Assembly: GCA_022647765.1 (NCBI GenBank)
Contig: JALCLH010000002.1
Coordinates: 186,001-250,000 of the forward strand
DNA: 64,000 nt
Direction: 5' to 3'
Source of the DNA: Acidipropionibacterium sp.
Lineage (GTDB): Bacteria; Actinomycetota; Actinomycetes; Propionibacteriales; Propionibacteriaceae
Made by a program: the position numbers and the translations under genes. Shown piece by piece: positions 7,312-16,511 of this stretch. A model generated the notes under the pieces. That model was not told the origin of the DNA and did not search any database. It saw only the letters and a program-made list of their open reading frames with translations. Each line of letters begins with the position of its first letter. Position 1 is the stretch's first letter.

Positions 7312-9003
7312 TCAGAACAGCCCGATGGTGTTCCCATCGGCATCGATGTCGATGCGCTCGGCCGCCGGATGCGTCCCGAGCCCCGGCATGGTGCGCATAT
7401 CGCCGCAGATCGCGTAGACATAGCCCGCGCCGGCGGCCACCCGCACCTCGCGGACCGGAAGCTTCCAGCCCGTCGGGGCGCCCTTGAGCTTCGGGTCGTG
7501 GGACAGCGACAGGTGGGTCTTGGCCATCACCATCGGGAACTTGCCGTAGCCGAGCTCCTCGAAATGGGCGAGCTCCCGCGCCGCGGCCGAGGACAGCTCG
7601 ATCCCGTCAGGCGCCGTAGACCCCGGTGGCGATCGCCTCGATCTTGGCGACCAGCGGCGCCTCGAGCCGATAGGTGTAGCGGAATCGGGTCGGCTCCTCG
7701 CAGGCGGCCACCACCACCCGGGCGAGCTCGGCCGCCCCGGCCCCGCCGTCCACCACATGGGTGGAGGCGGCGAAGTGCGCCCCGCACTCCTCGGCGATCC
7801 GGCGGACGGCGTCGATCTCGTCGGCATGATCGCTGGGAAACACGTTGAGGGCGACGACCGGCGTCACCCCGAAACTGCGCACGATCTCGACGTGCTTGCG
7901 CAGATTCGGGGCCCCGGCCCACACGTCATCGGGATTGTCGAGCAGCATTCCCTGCGGCAGCGGCTTGCCCGGCGTCACCGTGTAGCGGCCGGAATGCAGT
8001 TTGAGGGCGCGGACGGTGGCCACCATCACCGCCGCGTCGGGGTGCAGTCCGGAGACCCGGCACTTGATGTTGAAGAACCGCTCGGCGCCCATGTCGGAGC
8101 CGAATCCGGCCTCGGTGAGCAGATAGTCGGCGCATCCGATGCCGACCTTGTCGGCCACCACTGAGGAGTTCCCGGTGGCGATATTGCCGAACGGTCCAGT
8201 GTGCACCAGCACCGGGGTGTTCTCGGTGGTCTGCATGAGATTGGGCTTGAGGGCGTCCTTGAGGATGACGGCCATCGATCCGGCGGCGTGCAGGTCCTCG
8301 GCGGTGACCGGCTGCCCGGCGCGGTTGTAGCCGATCACGATCCGCCCCAGCCGGGAGCGCAGATCGCGCAGAGAGGTGGCCAGCGAGAGGATGACGCCGA
8401 CCTCGCTGGCGGCGGTGATGTCGAAGCTGCTCTGCCGAGGGACGCCGTCGATCCGGCTGCCGAGCCCGACGATGACATTGCGCAGCGCCCGGTCGTTGAT
8501 GTCGACGACGCGACGCCAGGAGATCGAGTGGGGCTCGATGTCGAGGGAGTTTCCGTGGTGAGATGATTGTCGATCATCGCCGCCAGCAGATTGTGGGCGG
8601 CGCCTATGGCGTGAAAGTCGCCGGTGAGGTGCAGGTTGAGCTTCTCCATCGGCAGCACCTGCGAGTATCCGGCGCCGGCCGCACCGCCCTTGATGCCGAA
8701 GGTGGGGCCCATCGAGGGCTGCCGCAGCGCCAGCATGGAGTTCCTGCCGATGTGCGCCAGCCCCTGGGCGAGGCCGACGGCGGTGGTCGTCTTGCCCTCG
8801 CCGAGCGGGGTCGGGGTGATCGCGGTGACCACGATGTACTTGGCGCGAGGCCGGTGCTCGGTGGCCTTGATGGCGTCCAGGGAGACCTTGGCGACGTCTC
8901 GTCCGTAGAGCTCCAGGTACTCCTCGGCGATGCCGGCGCGGGCCGCCACCTCCCCGATCGGATCCAGGTGAGCGGCGCGGGCGATCTCGAGATCGGATGG
9001 CAT
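7312..9003 (-). pseudogene. fhs: formate-tetrahydrofolate ligase, two frameshifts
   Basis: Fhs ligates formate to THF using ATP in one-carbon metabolism. The expected blocks are present in order: [19 protein letters not shown] (P-loop), [51 protein letters not shown] and a C-terminal MAKTHLSLSHDP. The total span fits the ~560-aa family. One base is missing near 8560 (DNHL then HHGNSLDIE) and one is extra at about 7609 (VYGA then DGIELS), so the frame is broken twice. This is a housekeeping gene and the indels nearly cancel in length, so sequencing error is plausible. A REP-like hairpin follows. Confidence 0.85.
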
Positions 9004-9133
9004 TGGCACGGCCCCTATCTTTCCGCCTTTCCCCGCACAATTCGATTTCAGGGCTTGTCGCACGCGCGGTGTTGTCCGTGGGCCGAACGGCCTCCTGGGG
9101 TGTACCGGGACGCGTCTCGCGGAGGCTCGCACA

Positions 9134-9727
9134 TCACATGCGGACGATCTGCAGGGCGACGAGGATGTAGAACAGGCCGGTCGCCACCAGGAACACCCGC
9201 TCAGAGACGCCGAAGGCCCGGCGGCGAAGGGGCCGGATGATCAGGGCCGCCACCAGGGCGATCAGGCCGACGAGGGCGATCCAGGACAGGATCGACAGCA
9301 GCGACCCGATCACCCCGCCGCGCATCAGCCGGACGAAGTTGCCCATGCAGGCATAGCTCAGGGCGAACCAGCCGACGGCGGCGAGAAGGTGGAGCCTGCC
9401 GATCACGGTGGCCGGCCCGCCCTCCAGATCTGTGGGGAGCAGGGGAAGCACGGCGAAGATCATGGCGAGCACTGACAGGCAGACGACGAGGCCGACACGA
9501 TCCCTCCAGCCCGGGAAGCCGGTGCCGACCGCGATCGCGAGGAACGCCCACATCACCGCCGTCGTCCAGGTCATGACGGTGCTGAGCGCGCGCGTCCTCC
9601 CGACCGCGTAGTCGCTCACGGCGTGCTCAACGGGGTTGTAGTCGCTGCGCATCAGGTGCAGGGCGATGAGCATCGCGAAGCGGGCGAGGCCCAGTGCCAA
9701 CGCGATACCGGCGGAGATGACGGTCAT
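9134..9727 (-). CDS. DUF998-type multi-pass membrane protein
   Basis: 197 residues with about six hydrophobic segments. The N-terminal [17 protein letters not shown] motif is characteristic of DUF998, and the TDLEGGP loop recurs in the family. Function is unknown. Its ATG overlaps the stop codon of the MarR gene by four bases, so the two are one transcription unit. The regulator probably controls it. Confidence 0.75.
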   Translation of the reverse strand: MTVISAGIALALGLARFAMLIALHLMRSDYNPVEHAVSDYAVGRTRALSTVMTWTTAVMWAFLAIAVGTGFPGWRDRVGLVVCLSVLAMIFAVLPLLPTDLEGGPATVIGRLHLLAAVGWFALSYACMGNFVRLMRGGVIGSLLSILSWIALVGLIALVAALIIRPLRRRAFGVSERVFLVATGLFYILVALQIVRM

Positions 9728-10167
9728 ACGTGCCTCTCGGTTCCTCGGTGCCAGGTGCGGAGTTCGTCGTGCAAGGCCCGGATGGTGCGAGCGAGTTCCC
9801 CGGGGTCGATCCCGACGGCTCGCGCATTCTCGTCGAGTGAGGTCCCGAGCAGGGCCGTGCATCGGCCGAGCAGCGTCAGACCATCGGCCGTGATCCGCAG
9901 ATGGCGGACATTGCCGGCGCCCGTTCCGGCGGTGTTCTCGATGAGCCCGCCGGCCATCAGCGCACGGACGATGCCGCTCGCCGCTGCCTCGGTGACGCCG
10001 AGCGCCCGGGCGATCTGCCGCCCGGTCATCCCCGAGTGCTCGGACAGAATCACCAGGGCGACGTACCGGTGGTAGTTGAGCCCCTCCGGGTGAAGAATTC
10101 GCTCCGCCTCCCGATCGAGGGTGCGAACGAGGTCATGCAGTTCATACGCCAGATCCACATCCACCAA
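9724..10167 (-). CDS. MarR-family transcriptional regulator
   Basis: About 147 residues with a winged helix (NYHRYVALVILSEHSGMTGRQIARALGVTEAAASGIVRALMAGGLIE) and terminal dimerisation helices, as in MarR. The start is TTG 10167 or GTG 10164. Both lie within an inverted repeat that is a likely self-operator. It is co-transcribed with the DUF998 gene and divergent from an ABC exporter 125 bases away. Confidence 0.8.
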   Translation of the reverse strand: MVDVDLAYELHDLVRTLDREAERILHPEGLNYHRYVALVILSEHSGMTGRQIARALGVTEAAASGIVRALMAGGLIENTAGTGAGNVRHLRITADGLTLLGRCTALLGTSLDENARAVGIDPGELARTIRALHDELRTWHRGTERHV

Positions 10168-10189
10168 CTTAATGCCTTAAGTTAGTGGA
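10160..10189. promoter_or_regulatory. MarR-type operator, inverted repeat
   Basis: AACTTAA-TGCC-TTAAGTT is perfect (7+4+7) and extends outward to TCCAC/GTGGA. It overlaps the regulator's start codon and lies in the divergent promoter region shared with the ABC operon. Confidence 0.7.
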
Positions 10190-10291
10190 TGCAACCACTG
10201 CTCCGCGACCGCGCCCCCATGACAGATGTCACTCCGGAAATCGTGACATGCTCCCCATGGACGCCGCCCTGACGGCGGGCACCGTGGAGCC

Positions 10292-11353
10292 ATGAGTTCA
10301 TTTCCGGCCATTCATCTGGACGATCTGCACAAGACATTTCCCGGCGGACGCGGAGGCCACGGCGGACGCCAAAGGTCCGGCGGGCCCAGGAAACCCGACG
10401 GCCGCAGGGCGCCGGTGACCGCCGTCGACGGGATCGACCTGCGCGTCTCCCCCGGAGAGGTGGTCGCCCTGCTCGGCCCGAACGGCGCCGGCAAGACGAC
10501 GACGATCGACGCGATCCTGGGGCTGACCGCCCCCACCTCGGGAACGGTCCGCGTGTTCGGCATGGCGCCGCGCGAGGCGGTGGCCCACGGCCTGGTCGCC
10601 GCGGTGATGCAGACCGGCGGTCTGCTGCCCGACCTCAGCGTCCGGGAGACCGTCGAGATCACCGCCAGCCTGTTCACCCACTCCGTCTCGGTGAGCGAGG
10701 CGATCGAGCGGGCCGGGCTGGACGGTCTGGCCTCCCGCCAGGTCCGCAAATGCTCCGGCGGCGAGAAGCAGCGGCTCCGGTTCGCGATGGCGCTGGTCTG
10801 CGACCCCGCCCTGATGATCCTCGACGAGCCGACCACCGGCATGGACGTCGAGGCCCGCCGCAGTTTCTGGCAGGCCATCCACGCCGACGCCGAGCTCGGC
10901 CGCACGGTCCTCTTCGCCACCCACTACCTGGAGGAGGCCGACGAGTTCGCCGACCGGATCATCCTGATGCGCGAGGGCCGGATCGTCGCCGACGGCACCA
11001 GCGCCCAGATCCGCGCCATGGTCTCGGGGCGCACGCTGCGCGCCACCCTGCGTCCGGAAACCGATCGGGACGCCGTCCGGCGTCTGCTGGCGGGAGTCGG
11101 CGTCACCGGTCTCGAGGTGCTCGGCAATTCCCTCACCGTCGTCGCGCAAGACACCGACGCGGTGGCCTTCGCGCTTCTGGAGGCGGGCGTCGCGACCGAC
11201 CTCGACATCACCTCCCGCGGACTCGAGGACGCCTTCGTGGCCCTCACCTCCTCCGCCTCCTCCTCTACGACGACCTCCTCCTCGTCCTCCATTTCATCCC
11301 CACCGACCCGCCCCGAAGGCTCCACCCGCTCCACCCAGGAAGTGCTCGCATGA
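10292..11353 (+). CDS. ABC transporter ATP-binding protein
   Basis: 353 residues. Walker A GPNGAGKTT lies at about residues 66-74, a C-x-GGEKQRLRFA signature near 153, Walker B ALMILDEPTTGMD near 172 and an H-switch FATHYLEEADE. It belongs to the DrrA/CcmA-like exporter class that pairs with one permease. A glycine-rich insert (residues 17-37) precedes the first strand, and the C-terminus carries a low-complexity Ser/Thr tail. It overlaps the permease start by four bases. The operon continues with a sensor kinase and regulator, a layout common for drug or lipid-stress exporters. Confidence 0.85.
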   Translation: MSSFPAIHLDDLHKTFPGGRGGHGGRQRSGGPRKPDGRRAPVTAVDGIDLRVSPGEVVALLGPNGAGKTTTIDAILGLTAPTSGTVRVFGMAPREAVAHGLVAAVMQTGGLLPDLSVRETVEITASLFTHSVSVSEAIERAGLDGLASRQVRKCSGGEKQRLRFAMALVCDPALMILDEPTTGMDVEARRSFWQAIHADAELGRTVLFATHYLEEADEFADRIILMREGRIVADGTSAQIRAMVSGRTLRATLRPETDRDAVRRLLAGVGVTGLEVLGNSLTVVAQDTDAVAFALLEAGVATDLDITSRGLEDAFVALTSSASSSTTTSSSSSISSPPTRPEGSTRSTQEVLA

Positions 11354-12192
11354 CCACCACCCGCGTCTCCGGCTCATCCGTCCTCACCGGCTCTCCCTCC
11401 TCCACTACCCCTCCCGTCGGCTTCATCGACGCCGCAGCCCGATCGGTCCCGCGGTTCGGCGGCTTCAGCGCCACCCTGATCCGGATCGAGCTGCTGCGCG
11501 TGGTACGCAACCGGCGCACCATGGTCCTCGCCATCCTGCTGCCGATCGTGCTGTTCCTGCTGGTCGGTAACGGCTCGTACGGCCATCTCCCCTACGGGCG
11601 CGGGACGGTGGCCGGCATGATCATGATCGGCATCGCCCTGTATGGCGCGATCATCTCGACGGTCGGTGCGGGAGCCGCCGTGTCGGTCGAGAGGTCGGCC
11701 GGATGGAGCCGCCAGCTCCGTCTCACCCCGCTGTCCCCGATGGCATACGTGCTTGTCAAAGCCATGATCGGGATGTTCGTCGGGGCCCTGTCGATCATCG
11801 CGGTGTGCGTCACGGGAGTGATCAAGGGGCTCGACCAGCCGCTCGACGTCACCCTCGCCGCAGCAGCACTGGCCTGGCTCGGTTCGGGCCTGTTCGCCGC
11901 CTTCGGGCTGTTCATGGGGTACCTGCTGCCCACCGACAACGCGATGCAGTTCATCAACATGGCCGTCGTGATGCTGGCCTTCCTCTCCGGCATGTTCATC
12001 CCCATCGACCCGGCCAGCGTGCTGGGCCACATCGCCCGATTCGCGCCGATGTGGGGGATTCACCAGCTGGCCCTGGTCCCCTTCGGGACCGGCGGCTTCG
12101 GCGTCGGAGAGTTGATCAATATCGTGGTGTGGCTGGCGATCTTCGTCGGCGGTGCGGCCTGGTTGATGAGCCGCGACACCGCTCGGGTGTGA
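11350..12192 (+). CDS. ABC-2 type permease
   Basis: 280 residues with six predicted membrane spans, preceded by about 45 polar residues. An ABC-2 membrane domain: the MAYVLVKAM and NMAVVMLAFLSGMFIPIDPASVLGHI blocks are typical. It is translationally coupled to the ATPase (ATGA). Together they probably form a homodimeric exporter. The substrate is unknown. Confidence 0.8.
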   Translation: MTTTRVSGSSVLTGSPSSTTPPVGFIDAAARSVPRFGGFSATLIRIELLRVVRNRRTMVLAILLPIVLFLLVGNGSYGHLPYGRGTVAGMIMIGIALYGAIISTVGAGAAVSVERSAGWSRQLRLTPLSPMAYVLVKAMIGMFVGALSIIAVCVTGVIKGLDQPLDVTLAAAALAWLGSGLFAAFGLFMGYLLPTDNAMQFINMAVVMLAFLSGMFIPIDPASVLGHIARFAPMWGIHQLALVPFGTGGFGVGELINIVVWLAIFVGGAAWLMSRDTARV

Positions 12193-12280
12193 CCGCGTCC
12201 GCCCTCAACGGGGCATCGGGGACGAGCACAATGGCCTGGGCGGAGACGCAGGCAGACACGATCGCGGGGGACGGCACGAG

Positions 12281-13549
12281 ATGACGGTGAGCGGCGATGA
12301 GACGCGGCCCCCGCGACCGCGGGAGCACCGCCTTCACCTGCCACCTGGTCGGCGGTCAGCCGGGGGACTGGCCCTTCTCCTCTTCTGGTTCATCGTCCTG
12401 CCCAGCATCGTGCGCACAGCCGTCGCCCTCGGCACTCCGCGCGGCTGGACGGGGCTGGTCGCCTCGGTGGTCGGCCTGAGCGCCTGCACGATCGGCAGCT
12501 GGATCTCGATCGGGTGGCTGCGCACCACCGGGGACGTGCCCACCCGTCAGATCCGGCCGTGGCTGGCGATCCTGGTGATCTCCACGGCGGTGTGCATCTG
12601 GGCGATGCCGCAGGGCGTGGGGATGATCGTCTACCTGGTGCTCCTGGTCGCCTTCGCCTTCCCGTGGACGGTTACGGCCGTGGTCGCTATCCCGGCGGCC
12701 CTGTTCTTCTACTTCACCGGCCGGATCTGGCCGCCGCTCTCCGATATGCAAGGACTTGCGCTGGCTGTGATCACCGGCGGTGCCGGCGCCGCGGCTGGAC
12801 GGATATCGGCGCAGAGACGCCACCAGAACGAGCTGCTGCGCCGACGCGAGCAGGAGTTGAAGATCGCCGACACTCGCAATGAGATGGCCCGCGATCTGCA
12901 CGATCTGCTCGGGCACTCGCTCACCGCGATATCGGTCAAGGCGGAGCTTGCCGAGCGGCTCATCGACGTCGAGCCCGACCGGGCGCGGGCCGAGCTGACC
13001 GACGTCCGCTCCCTCACCCGGTCCGCGCTGGCCGAGGTGCGGGCCACCGTCAACAACTACCGCGAGGTCTCCCTGGCCGCCGAGATCGCCCGCGCCCATC
13101 AGATGCTTGACGCCGCCGGAATCCGTCACGAGCTGCCGGGAGCGATCGACGCCGTCCCCGAAGATCTGCGGATGCTCTTCGCCTGGGCGCTGCGCGAGGG
13201 AGTGACGAATGTCGTCCGGCACTCGGATGCCCAGCACTGCCGGGTGGAGCTGTCACCGACCTCGATCACGGTGACCGACGACGGGCGCGGGATTGCGACG
13301 GTCGGGGACGCGGCGCGCGATATCGAGGAAGGTCAGAGAACCGGAGCCCCGGCGTCCTCGAGCGACTCCTCGGGAGGCAACGGTCTGACCGGGCTGAGGC
13401 AGCGCGCCGCGGAGGCGGGAGCGGTCGTGCGCACCGGCCCCGCACCCGACGGGACGCCGGAGCGGCCCGGGTTCCGGCTTGTCGTGAGCAGGTCCGCCGG
13501 GGTGGTGGCAGACCCAGCCCCACACACTCGACCGCCCGTGCGGGCCTGA
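12281..13549 (+). CDS. sensor histidine kinase (HisKA_3/NarL class)
   Basis: 422 residues: about five membrane spans in residues 30-175, then the dimerisation helix with His207 in ARDLHDLLGHSLTAI. The HATPase domain follows (LREGVTNVVRHSDA, VTDDGRGI, GNGLTGLRQRA). This is a DesK-like architecture sensing the membrane. The partner regulator starts 26 bases downstream. It follows the ABC pair, so the kinase probably monitors stress relieved by that exporter. Confidence 0.85.
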   Translation: MTVSGDETRPPRPREHRLHLPPGRRSAGGLALLLFWFIVLPSIVRTAVALGTPRGWTGLVASVVGLSACTIGSWISIGWLRTTGDVPTRQIRPWLAILVISTAVCIWAMPQGVGMIVYLVLLVAFAFPWTVTAVVAIPAALFFYFTGRIWPPLSDMQGLALAVITGGAGAAAGRISAQRRHQNELLRRREQELKIADTRNEMARDLHDLLGHSLTAISVKAELAERLIDVEPDRARAELTDVRSLTRSALAEVRATVNNYREVSLAAEIARAHQMLDAAGIRHELPGAIDAVPEDLRMLFAWALREGVTNVVRHSDAQHCRVELSPTSITVTDDGRGIATVGDAARDIEEGQRTGAPASSSDSSGGNGLTGLRQRAAEAGAVVRTGPAPDGTPERPGFRLVVSRSAGVVADPAPHTRPPVRA

Positions 13550-13574
13550 GCCGGCGTGAGAGGGTGATCCCATC

Positions 13575-14189
13575 ATGATCACGGTGCTGCTGGCGGACGA
13601 CCAGGCGATGGTGCGCGGGGCGATGGCCGCGCTGCTCGAGCTGGAGGGCGACATCACCGTGGTGGGACAGGTAGGCCGTGGCGACGAGGTGGTCGCCGAG
13701 GCCCTGCGGACCCGGCCCGAGGTCGTCCTGATGGACGTCGACATGCCCGGGCTCGACGGATTGGCGGCCACCCCGCTGCTGCTGCAAGCGCTGCCGGGGG
13801 TGAAAGTCCTGGTGGTGACGACGTTCGGGAGGCCCGGATTCCTGCGCCGCGCCCTGGACTGCGGGGCGCACGGGTTCATCGTCAAGGACGCTCCCGCGGC
13901 CCAGCTCGCCGAAACCGTCCGACGGGTGCACGCCGGGTTGCGGGTGGTGGACCCGCAGCTGGCCGCCGACTCGCTGCTGTTCGGGGAGTCACCGCTCACC
14001 CCGCGCGAGGCGGACGTGCTGGCGACCGGTGCCGACGGAGCGACGATCCAGGTCATCGCGAAGCGACTCCACCTGTCGGAAGGGACGGTGCGCAATCACC
14101 TGAGCGCCGCGATCGGCAAGACGGCCGCCGGAACACGCGCCGAGGCGATCCGGATCGCCATCGATCGGGGTTGGATCGTCGGCCCGTGA
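13575..14189 (+). CDS. LuxR/NarL-family response regulator
   Basis: 204 residues. The receiver domain has DD at 8-9, phospho-acceptor Asp54 (LMDVDMPG), Thr82 and Lys103 (FIVKDAPA). The C-terminal LuxR helix-turn-helix is LTPREADVLATGADGATIQVIAKRLHLSEGTVRNHLSAA. It is the cognate partner of the upstream kinase and probably controls the exporter operon. It ends directly against the convergent HepT stop codon with no intergenic base. Confidence 0.88.
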   Translation: MITVLLADDQAMVRGAMAALLELEGDITVVGQVGRGDEVVAEALRTRPEVVLMDVDMPGLDGLAATPLLLQALPGVKVLVVTTFGRPGFLRRALDCGAHGFIVKDAPAAQLAETVRRVHAGLRVVDPQLAADSLLFGESPLTPREADVLATGADGATIQVIAKRLHLSEGTVRNHLSAAIGKTAAGTRAEAIRIAIDRGWIVGP

Positions 14190-14525
14190 TCAGTCGGCCC
14201 CGATGAGATCCTCGAGCCGAACAATCATCTGAGGCAGATCGTCAGCGGCGGTGGCTATCAAGGTCTCGATATCAATATCCCAGTACCCATGGACAATGCG
14301 ATTACGCATACGCGTAGCCGCTCGCCATGCGATCTGGGGATTCGATTCCTTAACACTGGCAGAAATCTGATTCGCCGCCTCACCAAGCACCGTGAACTGC
14401 CACAGCAAAGCGGATCTGCGAATCGCATCGCCCTGGATGTCACTGGCTTCTAGACCGTGAATCAGAGAGCAAATCTCGGTGGCGGCATCGCGCATCTCTC
14501 GGACAAGGAGGAGATCACGCCGCAT
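14190..14525 (-). CDS. hepT: HepT-like HEPN ribonuclease toxin
   Basis: 111 residues, all helical, with the HEPN catalytic motif R-x4-H-x-Y (RNRIVHGY) near residue 73 followed by WDID. In type VII modules HepT is an RNase kept inactive by AMPylation of the motif tyrosine by MntA. Its start overlaps the mntA end by 11 bases. Order is antitoxin then toxin. Confidence 0.88.
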   Translation of the reverse strand: MRRDLLLVREMRDAATEICSLIHGLEASDIQGDAIRRSALLWQFTVLGEAANQISASVKESNPQIAWRAATRMRNRIVHGYWDIDIETLIATAADDLPQMIVRLEDLIGAD

Positions 14526-14829
14526 ATAACGGCCTTGCGTCTGCGAGAACCTGGTCCCGGATGTACTTGTTGATCGAACTGCGCCTCACCAGATCGACCG
14601 GACGCCCGAGAACGGACGACAGCTCATCCTCGAGATCGAAGAGAGCGAAGCCCAACCGTCTGCCAGGTTTCAACGTGAAGAGCAGGTCGATATCGCTGTC
14701 ACGACGCTCCTCACCACGCGCAACAGAACCGAAGACCTCCAGCGACGCGACGCCGTAACGCTCACACACTTCGCGCAACCGCTCGAGATCAATCCGGTCC
14801 CGGCCCGCCAGGTTCATGCGACCGTCCAT
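14515..14829 (-). CDS. mntA: MntA-like minimal nucleotidyltransferase antitoxin
   Basis: 104 residues with the signature GS-x10-D-x-D (GSVARGEERRDSDID) of the DNA polymerase beta-type fold, and the distal acidic PVDLVRR. It AMPylates HepT. ATG 14829 gives the full frame; ATG 14817 (MNLAGRD) is an alternative. Together with hepT it makes a complete type VII module. Confidence 0.85.
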   Translation of the reverse strand: MDGRMNLAGRDRIDLERLREVCERYGVASLEVFGSVARGEERRDSDIDLLFTLKPGRRLGFALFDLEDELSSVLGRPVDLVRRSSINKYIRDQVLADARPLYAA

Positions 14830-14917
14830 ATCGAAACTCTACCCTGCAACTGAGGCTTCCCACCGGCTTCACATCGCGAAACCGTTGGTGGCGCCATATA
14901 GGCACCTGCGACCAACC

Positions 14918-15151
14918 TCAATCCTGAGGTTGGTCGCCGATCCCGGCGCGGATCACATCGGCCCCACGACGAATCTGCTCTCGCTCGGCTGCGGCGTCCA
15001 GAACGTCCTGCACACGAATACGACGGTGCCGACTGCCAGGGAGCCGACGGAAGGAGAGAACGCCGTCCTCGCAGAGGCGGTCCACGAACTGGCGGGTCAC
15101 CCCCATGATCTTGGCGGCCTCGGCCGGCGTCACCTCCATGGCCGCCAGCAT
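14918..15151 (-). CDS. excisionase-family helix-turn-helix protein
   Basis: 77 residues; EVTPAEAAKIMGVTRQFVDRLCEDGVLSFRRLPGSRHRRIRVQDV is the MerR/excisionase-type winged helix. Such proteins are phage or ICE excisionases, or antitoxins of PIN toxins. No PIN gene or integrase is adjacent; MntA lies 88 bases downstream. ATG 15139 (MEVTPAE) is an alternative start. It is an orphan DNA-binding protein of unknown target. Confidence 0.65.
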   Translation of the reverse strand: MLAAMEVTPAEAAKIMGVTRQFVDRLCEDGVLSFRRLPGSRHRRIRVQDVLDAAAEREQIRRGADVIRAGIGDQPQD

Positions 15152-15324
15152 ACCGACGCAAGAAGCCCACGACCCCCGCGACGGGTCTCAAGAACTCATC
15201 CCTGGAGCAGGGTTTCTTCCGGATACCCGCGTGCCCCCCGACCGGGAAAGCGGTCAGCCGAGACACGGCGCGAGGGCGTCCGACTACGGTTTCCGACAAC
15301 ACCGCATGGGCATCGGACGACGCA

Positions 15325-15368
15325 CTCCGCCCCGGCCTCGCGCGACCATTCGCGGGACCGGGGCGGAG
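15325..15368 (-). terminator. GC-rich hairpin downstream of the aldolase gene
   Basis: Arms CTCCGCCCCGG and CCGGGGCGGAG pair perfectly over 11 bases, 20 bases past the aldolase stop. No clear U-tract follows, as is common in actinobacteria. Bases 15152-15324 hold nothing else I recognise. Confidence 0.5.
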
Positions 15369-15388
15369 CTGTCATCGCGAGCCGTCGC

Positions 15389-16276
15389 TCAGGTGAGCGA
15401 GGCCTGGTAAATGGCGTCCACCGACGCGGCCAGCGTGGAGTTGAACTGCTCGTCGCTCTGGCCGTCCGACAGTCCCTCGGACAGCGCCCGGGAGAAGCTG
15501 GCGATCAACCCGTGGTTGTGCACCAGGCGCTCGTTGGCCTCGTCGCGGCTGTAACCGCCGGACAGCGCGACCACGCGCAGCACCGCCGGGTGGGCGATGA
15601 GCGGGGCGTAGAAGTCGTCGACGGTCGGGATGCTCAGCTTGAACATCACCGGGCCGGGGAACGGGTCGGACTCCAGCCGCTTGGTGATCTCGTCGAGCAG
15701 CAGGGCCTCGGCCTCCTTCTTGTCCGGAGCCGTGATGGTGACCTCGGGCTCCAGGATCGGCACCAGGCCGGCCTTGGAGATCTGATGCCCGAGCTCGAAC
15801 TGCTGGGCGACGATCGCGGCAACCCCCTTCGGGTTCGCCGAGTCGATCACCGAGCGCATCTTGGTTCCGAAGATGTGCGCATCCACGGCCCGCTTCAGCA
15901 GGTCGTCCAGACCCGGGATCGGCTTCATCAGCTTGACGCCGTCGACCTCGTCGGCGAGGCCCTTGTCCACCTTGAGGAAGGGGACGACGTGCTTCTTCTC
16001 CCACAGGTAGTCCGGAGCCGGCTGGCCGTCGAACTCGCGGCCCATCGTCTGCTCGAACAGGATCGCGCCGAGGATGTGCTCCCCGCTGAACGCCGGGCTG
16101 GTGACGATCCGGGTCCGCATGGCGTGGACCAGGTCGAACATCTCGTCGTCGTTGGAGTAGCGGTCCTTCTCGATCCCGTAGAGGGCGAGCGCCTTGGGGG
16201 TGCTGCCGCCGCTCTGGTCGAGAGCGGCGATGAACCCGCGACCGGATCCCATCCGGTCGGTCTGTTCTGCGGTCAT
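15389..16276 (-). CDS. fda: class I fructose-bisphosphate aldolase
   Basis: 295 residues. ALDQSGGSTPKAL, the KVDKGL strand and the Schiff-base strand VMFKLSIPT identify the bacterial/plant-type class I aldolase, which cleaves fructose-1,6-bisphosphate without metal. GAGGAGG four bases upstream fixes ATG 16276 rather than the longer frame to 16300. The start is 45 bases from a Fur/Zur-like palindrome. A metal-free aldolase under such a box would make sense as a substitute for the zinc-dependent class II enzyme, which is an inference. Confidence 0.88.
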   Translation of the reverse strand: MTAEQTDRMGSGRGFIAALDQSGGSTPKALALYGIEKDRYSNDDEMFDLVHAMRTRIVTSPAFSGEHILGAILFEQTMGREFDGQPAPDYLWEKKHVVPFLKVDKGLADEVDGVKLMKPIPGLDDLLKRAVDAHIFGTKMRSVIDSANPKGVAAIVAQQFELGHQISKAGLVPILEPEVTITAPDKKEAEALLLDEITKRLESDPFPGPVMFKLSIPTVDDFYAPLIAHPAVLRVVALSGGYSRDEANERLVHNHGLIASFSRALSEGLSDGQSDEQFNSTLAASVDAIYQASLT

Positions 16277-16320
16277 GTGGCCTCCTCGGGCCGCGTTCAC
16301 TGTGCGGCCCCGTCATCAGT

Positions 16321-16341
16321 TAGTGAGAACGATTATCACTA
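16321..16341. promoter_or_regulatory. Fur/Zur-like 21-base palindrome
   Basis: TAGTGAGAAC-G-ATTATCACTA is a near-palindrome with core TGAGAA-CGA-TTATCA, like actinobacterial Zur (FurB) boxes. It lies between the divergent aldolase and MFS transporter genes. The aldolase is the closer target at 45 bases. Confidence 0.5.
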
Positions 16342-16511
16342 TATCTGTACTCTCCTCCTCTCCACAGCCGGGGAGCGCCGAAGGCACATATGACGCCGTC
16401 AGGAGGCCATGCCGAAGAGCCCAGACGGCCCCGTCGTCCCGCCGATGGCCCCCGCTCCGACCGGCGCACCTAGGATCGGGGTGGCCAAGTCGACGACCGA
16501 GGGGAGACCTG

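Noticed and set aside
7312..9003. Programmed frameshifting in fhs
   Set aside because: No slippery heptamer or downstream stem at either break; simple one-base indels explain both.
14918..15151. Prophage or integrative element boundary
   Set aside because: An excisionase-like protein alone; no integrase, att repeat or phage gene is nearby.
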